DNA of 63,899 nt, from IMG/VR virus record IMGVR_UViG_3300025853_010492, positions 1 to 63,899 of that record; one strand, given 5' to 3'. Origin of the DNA: a virus. The position numbers were made by a program, and so were the translations under genes. The notes below the pieces were generated by a model. That model searched no databases, had not been told where the DNA came from, and saw nothing but the letters and a program-made list of their open reading frames with translations. Positions 1 to 5,694 of the stretch are shown here, piece after piece (within the stretch, counting starts at the first letter, position 1; each line of letters starts with the position of its first letter).

Positions 1-154
1 AGACCTCATAGTTTGATCCCATGAGATCTGCCCACATACGGAAGTTATGTTGAATACTCTGCCATCCTGTCATCCAACAATGACCAATCCAATACTCCCA
101 CCAGTTCATCTTAGTTTTATTTGGATGGGTTCCTTTTATTGGTGTGCTAAACAT
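1..154 (-). CDS. Trp-rich hypothetical protein, 3' end cut by window edge
   Basis: An open frame starts at an ATG whose first base overlaps the TAA stop of the upstream gene (TAATG) and runs off the window, so only about 51 N-terminal residues are visible. An in-frame internal ATG at 109 is an alternative start. The visible part is rich in Trp and Met and has no motif I recognise. The stop-start overlap and continuous frame argue that it belongs to the same operon as the next genes. Confidence 0.5.
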   Translation of the reverse strand, partial: MFSTPIKGTHPNKTKMNWWEYWIGHCWMTGWQSIQHNFRMWADLMGSNYEV

Positions 155-453
155 TATTCTGTGAGTCCTATAGTTGGATCAACATCATCAAGAGAGGTAT
201 CAAATTCAACTTCTTCCCTGTAATCCCAGTTCCATGTTCTTTCAATAATTCCAACATCAATACCGAATCGGTATGCCCAGAACATAATACTCAACGTGCT
301 ACCACATCCAGATTTGATCTGTAGATATGGCCAACTGGCATAATCATTCCAACTTACAGAACCTTGGAAGAGTGCCCAGTTCTTCGTGTGTAAGATTTGA
401 GCATACCAATCGTGTCCATAATCTTCACGATGCTTAAGTGTGATTAGTTTCAT
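154..453 (-). CDS. Hypothetical protein, 99 aa, aromatic-rich
   Basis: A complete small frame with an ATG start that overlaps the preceding gene's stop by four bases (ATGA). It is soluble in appearance, unusually rich in Trp and Tyr, and has an acidic C-terminus. I do not recognise a family. Its place in a chain of overlapping small genes supports it being real and co-translated with the upstream membrane protein. Confidence 0.6.
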   Translation of the reverse strand: MKLITLKHREDYGHDWYAQILHTKNWALFQGSVSWNDYASWPYLQIKSGCGSTLSIMFWAYRFGIDVGIIERTWNWDYREEVEFDTSLDDVDPTIGLTE

Positions 454-848
454 TTTTGGATATCAAATGTAGGAACAGGAGCACCACCATTACTGGGAAT
501 CATATACACAGTGCGGTTAGAATCTTTCTCACCTTCAGTAATCCAAAGATACTGAAGATAAGCAGGATTATCCTTCAAACTCTCACCAATGATTTGGTTT
601 GCTTGTGCAACACCAGTAGCACGAATAACTTCTGCATCAGCAAGTTGCTTTGCAGAATCCTTTTTTGCTTGTGCTTCAAGCACTGCTACCTGGCGAGTAT
701 ATTCTGCCTTTTGAAGTTCTGCTTTACCTTGAAGTGATTGTGCCCACACATTATACAGCGGACCAACCACTGCATTGATTAAAATCAAAGACAAAAGAAT
801 AGAAGCACCAACAATAGTAAAGTTTCGAACAGTGTTGTCTTGAGTCAT
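450..848 (-). CDS. Prohibitin-like (SPFH/Band 7 C-terminal part) membrane protein, 132 aa
   Basis: The N-terminus carries one membrane segment at about residues 10-32. A charged Ala/Gln/Glu/Lys-rich coiled coil follows to about residue 75, then a tail with AQANQIIGESL and a YLQYLWI-like segment. This coiled coil plus tail matches the C-terminal half of SPFH/Band 7 (prohibitin, stomatin) proteins. The Band 7 domain itself is missing at this length, so the protein is a membrane-anchored remnant or miniature. In the host such proteins organise membrane protease complexes such as FtsH, which turns over D1; a link to the nearby psbA is only inference. Start and stop overlap both neighbours by four bases. 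Confidence 0.6.
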   Translation of the reverse strand: MTQDNTVRNFTIVGASILLSLILINAVVGPLYNVWAQSLQGKAELQKAEYTRQVAVLEAQAKKDSAKQLADAEVIRATGVAQANQIIGESLKDNPAYLQYLWITEGEKDSNRTVYMIPSNGGAPVPTFDIQK

Positions 849-967
849 TTTTCATTCTCCAAAGTGGATTTTAGTAGTTCATTCATAATGCGACGATCAC
901 GATAGTTTAGAATAATGTCCATCACACAATATCCGAAGGCAAATCCTGCCATAATAGTAGTAATCAT
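845..967 (-). CDS. Small hypothetical membrane protein, 40 aa
   Basis: A 40-residue frame begins at an ATG eight bases after a strong GGAGG ribosome-binding site and overlaps both neighbours by ATGA. The N-terminal half (ITTIMAGFAFGYCVMDIIL) is a likely membrane segment and the C-terminal half is charged. No family is recognised. The good ribosome site and the two coupled overlaps are the main evidence that it is translated. Confidence 0.55.
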   Translation of the reverse strand: MITTIMAGFAFGYCVMDIILNYRDRRIMNELLKSTLENEK

Positions 968-1362
968 TTTCCTCCTTTAGTTAAGATTTCATAGTTTTGT
1001 ACTATACCATTCTTAAAATGAATACGGCAATCTGGCCAGTCTTCCCAATCACCTTGCCAATTCTGTGGGTATATTACCACATATTTGGTGATATTCCATG
1101 GTCTTACTTTACCATGAGTTCCGTTTGGAATCCACCTAAAGTTTAAGAGTGCTAACTTATCATTATACCCGTCATCGCCTTCTTTGAGTTCCACAAAGTC
1201 AGCAGTAAGGGAGTAATCGATCAAATACAGTTGACCATCAGGAGAAATCCAGTATTGAGACATTGTGCCACCAATACCATCTTCAATATCTTTTGTTTGG
1301 CAGTTGCCAGAGAAGTGCTCACCAAGATAATAAGAGCTTCTCACATAGTCAAACATTCCCAT
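964..1362 (-). CDS. Conserved-looking phage hypothetical protein, 132 aa
   Basis: It begins MGMFDYVRSS, an N-terminus I associate with uncharacterised proteins of T4-like phages, and is rich in Trp, Tyr and Asp. Two Cys are visible (residues about 21 and 111), and there is no signal peptide or membrane segment. The start overlaps the preceding stop (TAATG). Function is unknown; a small beta-rich cytoplasmic protein is as far as the sequence allows. Confidence 0.65.
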   Translation of the reverse strand: MGMFDYVRSSYYLGEHFSGNCQTKDIEDGIGGTMSQYWISPDGQLYLIDYSLTADFVELKEGDDGYNDKLALLNFRWIPNGTHGKVRPWNITKYVVIYPQNWQGDWEDWPDCRIHFKNGIVQNYEILTKGGK

Positions 1363-1928
1363 TATGCTACTCCGTTGAGTTTGGACTGCTCATACAGGTC
1401 AATCATCTCTCCCAGTTGGTCGTCAGAGTATATAGCGAAGCGTTGAAAACGACGATAGAGTTGCCAATAACTTGTCTCCCATTGATGCTCACGCTCTTCA
1501 TCAGTCATTTGCTCCCAATCACCTTTGATCTTGGGTTCACTACCAAAGTTCTTTTCGTATTGAGCATTGATCTTTGCCCATTGAGCATCACGCTCTTTGA
1601 AGTCCTGGTATTTCTTCTCCAGGTCCTCATCCATGGTCAGTTCATACTCATTACATACCTTACGCTGCTCTTCTTCAAGCACCATGTCATTGAAGACAAG
1701 AGACATAGCACCACTACGAATAGAACTGGGGCACATACCCACACAGAGCATGAACTTCTCAAACAGTTTGAAATACTGTTTGGCATTGAGATCAGCAGCA
1801 GGTGCAGTGATCAGGTAATGCTCTTCAGGGATGAAGTCATCATCACCAATGGTAGAACCAAACCCACCACTATAGGAGTGAGTGTAAGTTGCATCAAACT
1901 TGAATTGAACTTCTGCGTTGTAAGTCAT
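1362..1928 (-). CDS. Hypothetical protein, 188 aa, charged helical C-terminal half
   Basis: This is the first gene of the small operon that runs toward coordinate 1. Residues 1-50 are Tyr/Phe-rich, and residues about 95-165 are strongly charged with a predicted helical, coiled-coil-like character. No catalytic motif is recognised. A promoter-like TATAAT lies 24 bases upstream of the ATG, behind a terminator, so the gene probably starts a transcription unit. Confidence 0.65.
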   Translation of the reverse strand: MTYNAEVQFKFDATYTHSYSGGFGSTIGDDDFIPEEHYLITAPAADLNAKQYFKLFEKFMLCVGMCPSSIRSGAMSLVFNDMVLEEEQRKVCNEYELTMDEDLEKKYQDFKERDAQWAKINAQYEKNFGSEPKIKGDWEQMTDEEREHQWETSYWQLYRRFQRFAIYSDDQLGEMIDLYEQSKLNGVA

Positions 1929-1951
1929 GATGTCTGATTGATTATAAAAGT

Positions 1952-1980
1952 ATTATACATTAAAAAAGCACCCAGTACAA
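1952..1980 (-). promoter_or_regulatory. Sigma70-type promoter, TTGTAC-17-TATAAT
   Basis: Read on the minus strand, TTGTAC is followed after exactly 17 bases by TATAAT, and the 1362-1928 gene starts 24 bases beyond. The -35 hexamer lies in the loop of the terminator hairpin at 1967-1988. A second TATAAT occurs just downstream (1941-1946) without a good -35. Confidence 0.55.
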
Positions 1981-1988
1981 GGGGTGCT
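1962..1988 (-). terminator. Intrinsic terminator after the 72-aa gene
   Basis: On the minus strand AGCACCC (1982-1988) pairs with GGGTGCT (1967-1973) around an eight-base loop, followed by a run of six T. It lies just past the stop of the 1996-2214 gene. Confidence 0.8.
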
Positions 1989-1995
1989 GTGACAG

Positions 1996-2214
1996 TCATT
2001 TAACTGTCTCTTGCCGTGTGTATTCAACATCATTCCAATGCCTTACCGCGTTGGCAACAATGGCAATATTAGTGAGAAGATAAGTACAAAATATAAAAGT
2101 CCGTAGCACAGCCACGTAATCTGCTTCTCTGTCATTGCTTCCTGCCTTTTCTCCAAGTGCTTTTGCCCAGATTCTCCATAAAAACTTTCTTCTATTTTTG
2201 TTTTTCTTGCCCAT
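1996..2214 (-). CDS. Small membrane protein, 72 aa, hypothetical
   Basis: The N-terminus is very basic (GKKNKNRRK), and one hydrophobic segment lies at about residues 38-57 (VLRTFIFCTYLLTNIAIVA). This suggests an inner-membrane protein with its positive end inside. It overlaps the end of the LOG-family gene by 23 bases and is closed by a clear terminator. No family is recognised. Confidence 0.55.
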   Translation of the reverse strand: MGKKNKNRRKFLWRIWAKALGEKAGSNDREADYVAVLRTFIFCTYLLTNIAIVANAVRHWNDVEYTRQETVK

Positions 2215-2758
2215 GGAGTAAACCTTGCAGTAAATGAGTCGCTTCTGAAAATCTATCTACATAATGAATTAACTTCATGTCTTTACTGGTGATAAAACCA
2301 TTATCAAGCATCTCTTCTTCAATCCAGTGCTTTAATGTTCTCCACATCCTACCAACACAAATGATTGGTTTTTGATTCATGTGACCAACTTGAACTAATT
2401 GATAGATCAATGCCATCTCAAGAAGAGTCCCAACTCCACCAGGAGTGACAACAAATGCATCACACTCTGCAAATGTTTTTAATCTGGAATAAAAAGTTTC
2501 ATGCTTTTCATATTCTTGAACGTAGGAATTGACTCCTTCTTCAAAAGGCAAATAAATTGCTTGTGCAATTGAGCAAAGGTGATCACCACCACATCCTTCC
2601 ATAGCACCTTTATTTGCCGCTTCCATTGTTCCAGGACCACCACCAGTAACTACAGTCCAACCATTTGCAGATATATTCTTAGCTAATTTTTCTACTGCCT
2701 TATAAAGATTAGAGTCTGGATTTGTTCTTGCCGATCCAAAAATTGCTACTTTTTTCAT
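2192..2758 (-). CDS. LOG-family nucleotide hydrolase (lysine-decarboxylase-like fold), 188 aa
   Basis: The Rossmann-like LOG fold is clear: an N-terminal VAIFGSAR strand-loop, GGGPGTMEAANKGA at residues 39-52, and the family signature PGGVGTLLE at 106-114. SRLK at about 91-94 occupies the place of the usual Arg-Lys pair. LOG proteins hydrolyse nucleoside 5'-monophosphates (cytokinin ribotides in plants) to base plus ribose phosphate; the older lysine-decarboxylase label is historical. Length fits the family. The phage role is unknown: nucleotide salvage or removal of a nucleotide signal are both possible. It is coupled to its upstream neighbour by ATGA. Confidence 0.88.
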   Translation of the reverse strand: MKKVAIFGSARTNPDSNLYKAVEKLAKNISANGWTVVTGGGPGTMEAANKGAMEGCGGDHLCSIAQAIYLPFEEGVNSYVQEYEKHETFYSRLKTFAECDAFVVTPGGVGTLLEMALIYQLVQVGHMNQKPIICVGRMWRTLKHWIEEEMLDNGFITSKDMKLIHYVDRFSEATHLLQGLLHGQEKQK

Positions 2759-2955
2759 TTCTTTTTAATAGACATAATTTCTAACTTTGGTTTCCAATGT
2801 CTCATTCCTTTACATTCTATACCTCTCCTAATATATGAAGCTACCGCACTTTGAGCAGATTCTATTTCAAAATAGACAGAAACTTCATCCTTACCATCAA
2901 GAACATAATCAACACAATAAAATCCCTGCTTTAAAGGATCGTTACGTCTTTCCAT
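2755..2955 (-). CDS. Hypothetical protein, 66 aa
   Basis: A short basic frame starts at an ATG directly after a terminator hairpin and overlaps the LOG gene by ATGA. It begins MERRNDPLKQG and ends in a Lys run. It is not hydrophobic and no family is recognised. The stop-start coupling suggests it is translated together with the LOG-family enzyme. Confidence 0.55.
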   Translation of the reverse strand: MERRNDPLKQGFYCVDYVLDGKDEVSVYFEIESAQSAVASYIRRGIECKGMRHWKPKLEIMSIKKK

Positions 2956-2981
2956 TAAAAAAGAGGGTCAAATGACCCTCT
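2956..2981 (-). terminator. Intrinsic terminator after the endonuclease gene
   Basis: On the minus strand an eight-base stem AGAGGGTC/GACCCTCT closes a four-base loop and is followed by six T directly before the next ATG. It ends the transcript of the 3008-3403 gene or works as an attenuator for the promoter just upstream. Confidence 0.8.
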
Positions 2982-2982
2982 A

Positions 2983-3011
2983 ATTATATCATGTATTCAG
3001 TTTTGAATCAA
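2983..3011 (-). promoter_or_regulatory. Candidate sigma70-type promoter, TTGATT-17-TATAAT
   Basis: On the minus strand TTGATT (overlapping the endonuclease stop codon) is 17 bases from TATAAT. A transcript from here would begin inside the terminator hairpin at 2956-2981, so either the hairpin attenuates it or one of the two elements is not used. Confidence 0.4.
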
Positions 3012-3403
3012 CCGATGGTTGGAGCAGTCAGAGCAACAGGAGTTGACTCAGCAACAAGATATTCAATTGCTCTACTAAATCTTGAAATATCATCCTGAAA
3101 TAATCCCAATCCTCTATTGCATTGATGACAAATATGACCTCTAAATTTATTTGTTAGATGATCATGATCAACAACCCAAATACTTGCATTTCCACCTGTA
3201 CCAACTAATTGAGTTTCATTTCTCAAACATATCGGACAAGTATGATTTTTGTTTGGATAACCGTATTTTTCTTTCAATAGTTTTCTCTGTTTTGATAAAA
3301 CTCTTGCACATTTTTTACATTCTGGTCTCAAATATTTTCCACCATTAGCAGGAGAAAAGTCAGAAGTTGGTAATTGTTTTTTACATTTACTACAAGTTTT
3401 CAT
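3008..3403 (-). CDS. Endonuclease VII-like putative homing endonuclease with a D1-like C-terminal tail
   Basis: An extra zinc knuckle (C4, C7, C29, C32) precedes the endonuclease VII core. That core has CPIC (C56, C59) and CHQC (C92, C95) around DHDH at 79-82 and Asn96, which are the metal-binding and catalytic positions of phage endonuclease VII. A freestanding enzyme of this class, F-CphI of cyanophage S-PM2, sits beside psbA and cuts psbA alleles, so a homing role is likely. The last 12 residues, TPVALTAPTIG preceded by Ser, match the last 12 of PsbA at 9 identical and 3 conservative positions, and both genes end GGT TGA. The psbA gene lies immediately upstream in the same orientation. Confidence 0.85.
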   Translation of the reverse strand: MKTCSKCKKQLPTSDFSPANGGKYLRPECKKCARVLSKQRKLLKEKYGYPNKNHTCPICLRNETQLVGTGGNASIWVVDHDHLTNKFRGHICHQCNRGLGLFQDDISRFSRAIEYLVAESTPVALTAPTIG

Positions 3404-3436
3404 TTTAAATATTCAATCATCTTCTGAAGAGTGCTG

Positions 3437-3445
3437 ATATTTATA
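3437..3445 (-). promoter_or_regulatory. Late-promoter-like box TATAAATAT before the endonuclease gene
   Basis: The T4-type late box TATAAATAT on the minus strand starts within the T-run of the psbA terminator and lies 33 bases before the endonuclease ATG. Another match, GATAAATAA, lies at 3484-3492 across the psbA stop codon. Confidence 0.4.
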
Positions 3446-3470
3446 AAAAAAGGATCCCGAAGGATCCTTT
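3444..3470 (-). terminator. Strong psbA terminator with a TTCG loop
   Basis: On the minus strand AAAGGATCC and GGATCCTTT form a perfect nine-base stem closed by TTCG, an exceptionally stable C(UUCG)G tetraloop, followed by a T-run. It sits 20 bases after the psbA stop codon. Confidence 0.92.
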
Positions 3471-3490
3471 GCACGACAATGATTTATTTA

Positions 3491-4573
3491 TCAACCAATG
3501 GAAGGAGCAGTCATTGCTACAGGAGTAGTAGATGCTGCTGCGAGATCCAGAGGAAAATTGTGGGCGTTGCGCTCGTGCATCACCTCCATGCCCAGACCAG
3601 CACGGTTCAGAACATCAGCCCAGGTGTTAATAACACGACCTTGACCATCAATGATGGACTGGTTGAAGTTGAATCCGTTCAGGTTGAATGCCATGGTGCT
3701 AACGCCCAGTGCAGTGAACCAGATACCGACAACAGGCCATGCTGCGAGGAAGAAGTGCAGCGAACGGGAGTTGTTGAAGGAAGCGTATTGGAAGATCAGG
3801 CGACCGAAGTAACCATGAGCAGCAACGATGTTGTAGGTCTCTTCTTCTTGACCGAACTTGTAGCCGTAGTTCTGGGACTCACTCTCAGTGGTCTCACGAA
3901 CCAGAGAAGAAGTAACCAGAGAACCGTGCATCGCACTGAACAGAGAACCACCAAAGACACCAGCAACACCCAGCATGTGGAAGGGGTGCATCAGGATGTT
4001 GTGCTCTGCTTGGAAGACAAGCATGTAGTTAAAGGTGCCACTGATACCCAGGGGCATAGCATCGGAGAAAGAACCTTGACCAAAAGGATAGACCAGGAAC
4101 ACTGCACTCGCAGCAGCAACTGGAGCAGAATATGCTACACAGATCCATGGACGCATACCCAGACGGTAAGAAAGTTCCCACTCACGTCCCATGTATGCAT
4201 AGATGCCGATCAGGAAGTGGAAGACTACCAGTTGGAAAGGACCGCCGTTATAGAGCCATTCATCAAGAGATGCTGCTTCCCAGATGGGATAGAAGTGGAG
4301 ACCAATAGCATTGGAGCTAGGGATAACAGCACCAGAGATGATGTTGTTACCATACATGAGCGAACCAGCAACGGGTTCACGGATGCCGTCGATGTCCACA
4401 GGGGGAGCACCAATAAAGGCAATGATGAAACAAGTAGTAGCGGCGAGCAGGCAAGGAATCATGAGGACTCCGAACCAACCAACATACAGACGATTGTCAG
4501 TGCTGGTTACCCAATTGCAAAACTGTTCCCAAGTATTCGATTGTTGTTGACGTGAAAGAGTAGATGAAGACAT
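3491..4573 (-). CDS. psbA: Photosystem II reaction-centre protein D1
   Basis: A full-length, intron-free 360-residue D1. The five-helix core, the D-E loop with [10 protein letters not shown], and [13 protein letters not shown] with the Mn-cluster ligands His332, Glu333, Asp342 and the processed Ala344 are all present. The 16-residue extension [16 protein letters not shown] follows and is cleaved by Ctp[11 protein letters not shown] places Gln at position 130, the D1:1 form. D1 turns over quickly in light and a phage copy replaces the host supply during infection, keeping PSII running. The gene has its own promoters upstream and a strong terminator, so it forms a single-gene unit. Confidence 0.98.
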   Translation of the reverse strand: MSSSTLSRQQQSNTWEQFCNWVTSTDNRLYVGWFGVLMIPCLLAATTCFIIAFIGAPPVDIDGIREPVAGSLMYGNNIISGAVIPSSNAIGLHFYPIWEAASLDEWLYNGGPFQLVVFHFLIGIYAYMGREWELSYRLGMRPWICVAYSAPVAAASAVFLVYPFGQGSFSDAMPLGISGTFNYMLVFQAEHNILMHPFHMLGVAGVFGGSLFSAMHGSLVTSSLVRETTESESQNYGYKFGQEEETYNIVAAHGYFGRLIFQYASFNNSRSLHFFLAAWPVVGIWFTALGVSTMAFNLNGFNFNQSIIDGQGRVINTWADVLNRAGLGMEVMHERNAHNFPLDLAAASTTPVAMTAPSIG

Positions 4574-4842
4574 TTTAATTAACTAGTAAGTAGATCCATC
4601 AGGGAAATGGTGGAGGTACTTATTTCCTAGACACCCTCAGTCTAGGATATGAGAGACGGATTGATATACCTGCCTAGTCTCGGTCAAGCGGCAGGTGTTA
4701 CAACGGTTAACAGAATGTTACATTCCTTAACGTGTTGATTTATTTAGTGTACTTCGATTTTCCGTATTTGTCAATCCTTTATTTGGATTGAATCGGTGTG
4801 TCCCGAAGACTCACGTATTATACATGGACCCCCCACAGAAGG
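4574..4842 (-). promoter_or_regulatory. psbA leader region with three hairpins
   Basis: This 269-base gap holds no gene. Besides two promoters it contains three inverted repeats in the putative psbA leader: 4625-4632/4640-4647 (8 bp, 7-base loop), 4668-4674/4690-4696 (7 bp, 15-base loop) and 4771-4777/4785-4791 (7 bp, 7-base loop). These could stabilise the mRNA or gate translation. They are seen in the sequence; their function is inferred. Confidence 0.5.
4746..4774 (-). promoter_or_regulatory. Second psbA promoter candidate, TTGACA-17-TACACT
   Basis: A consensus TTGACA on the minus strand is 17 bases from TACACT, about 170 bases upstream of the psbA ATG. The -35 partly overlaps the inverted repeat at 4771-4791. 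Confidence 0.5.
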
Positions 4843-4846
4843 TCAA
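4817..4846 (-). promoter_or_regulatory. Main psbA promoter candidate, TTGACC-18-TATAAT
   Basis: TTGACC and a perfect TATAAT are separated by 18 bases on the minus strand. The -35 overlaps the stop of the upstream tail gene. A transcript would start near 4810 and carry a leader of about 235 bases. Confidence 0.65.
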
Positions 4847-5694
4847 GGGGCAGAATTTTTATACAAGTGACCAGAGGGAAGAAGGGATGTCATTGACCAT
4901 TTATGTGCTAGATAACCCTCTGCTTTAACTGCCAATGCCTGATCATTACTATTAAAGATCATAAGTTCAGCAAACTGACCATCCAATTCTCTATTTTCTG
5001 CTCTGTTAACATGAATCAAAAACGTAGAGTTTGACATGTTAACTGCAGTAAAATATTCATCCGCAATATTAATTCTTTGTGTTCCATTCATGCGACCATA
5101 GATATCATTACCAGAGAAGTCACAAATAGTAGAGTGAATAGTGTCTCCAAGATAAGGTCCACCTGCCCAATTTCTAGTATTTCCTCCAGAAAGAGCAAGT
5201 CCCGAAGATCCCAAACCATCAGTTTCAAACGCAGCAATAAATTGTGAGATATTTCCTGCTCTTAAATGAATATCATTATTACTTCCGTCATTATCTAAAA
5301 TACTCCAAATAGAATCTCTTTCATTCCCTACACCATTAATATTCAAAGCACCCACAATAATAATATTACCATCTGTTATACCAAAATTAGTGTTTGATGC
5401 AGTCAATGCCCTATCAGTACCACTAACAAATGATCCATCAAAATCAATAGCATCAAGTCCATTCAATGTTGTAGTTGTTGGTGTATTAGTTCCAAAAATA
5501 GTAAAAGAATTACCAGATTTATCTGCTATTTCTGTTACAGTGGATCCAGATGTTGTAATAGTTGAAGAATCTGAAGCATCCCACCAAGCAACTAAAGAAG
5601 ACTCATCCGATGGTCCCCAAGGATTAAGTGTAGAGAATGCAGTAGATCTTCTTCCAGCAAAAAAAGAACTACTAAAAGAACTAAAAAATGGCAT
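4843..5694 (-). CDS. Lectin-like (LamG/concanavalin fold) tail protein, 283 aa
   Basis: After a Ser/Phe-rich N-terminus, AWWDASDSST begins a beta-rich domain with the pattern of concanavalin-A-like/LamG adhesion domains. It has repeated TITTSG-type strands, DFDGSF and IIVGALN, and near the C-terminus EGYLAHKW, a motif common at the end of phage-borne LamG-like domains. Its start overlaps the stop of the upstream fibre (TAATG), so it is probably co-translated with it and may act as its tip or receptor-binding partner. The ligand cannot be read from sequence. Confidence 0.65.
   Translation of the reverse strand: MPFFSSFSSSFFAGRRSTAFSTLNPWGPSDESSLVAWWDASDSSTITTSGSTVTEIADKSGNSFTIFGTNTPTTTTLNGLDAIDFDGSFVSGTDRALTASNTNFGITDGNIIIVGALNINGVGNERDSIWSILDNDGSNNDIHLRAGNISQFIAAFETDGLGSSGLALSGGNTRNWAGGPYLGDTIHSTICDFSGNDIYGRMNGTQRINIADEYFTAVNMSNSTFLIHVNRAENRELDGQFAELMIFNSNDQALAVKAEGYLAHKWSMTSLLPSGHLYKNSAP

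Noticed and set aside
3431-4555. Long plus-strand frame opposite psbA
   Set aside because: It is a shadow of the highly conserved psbA codons, with a biased, featureless translation.
3491-4573. Group I intron in psbA
   Set aside because: The 360 codons are continuous and full length.
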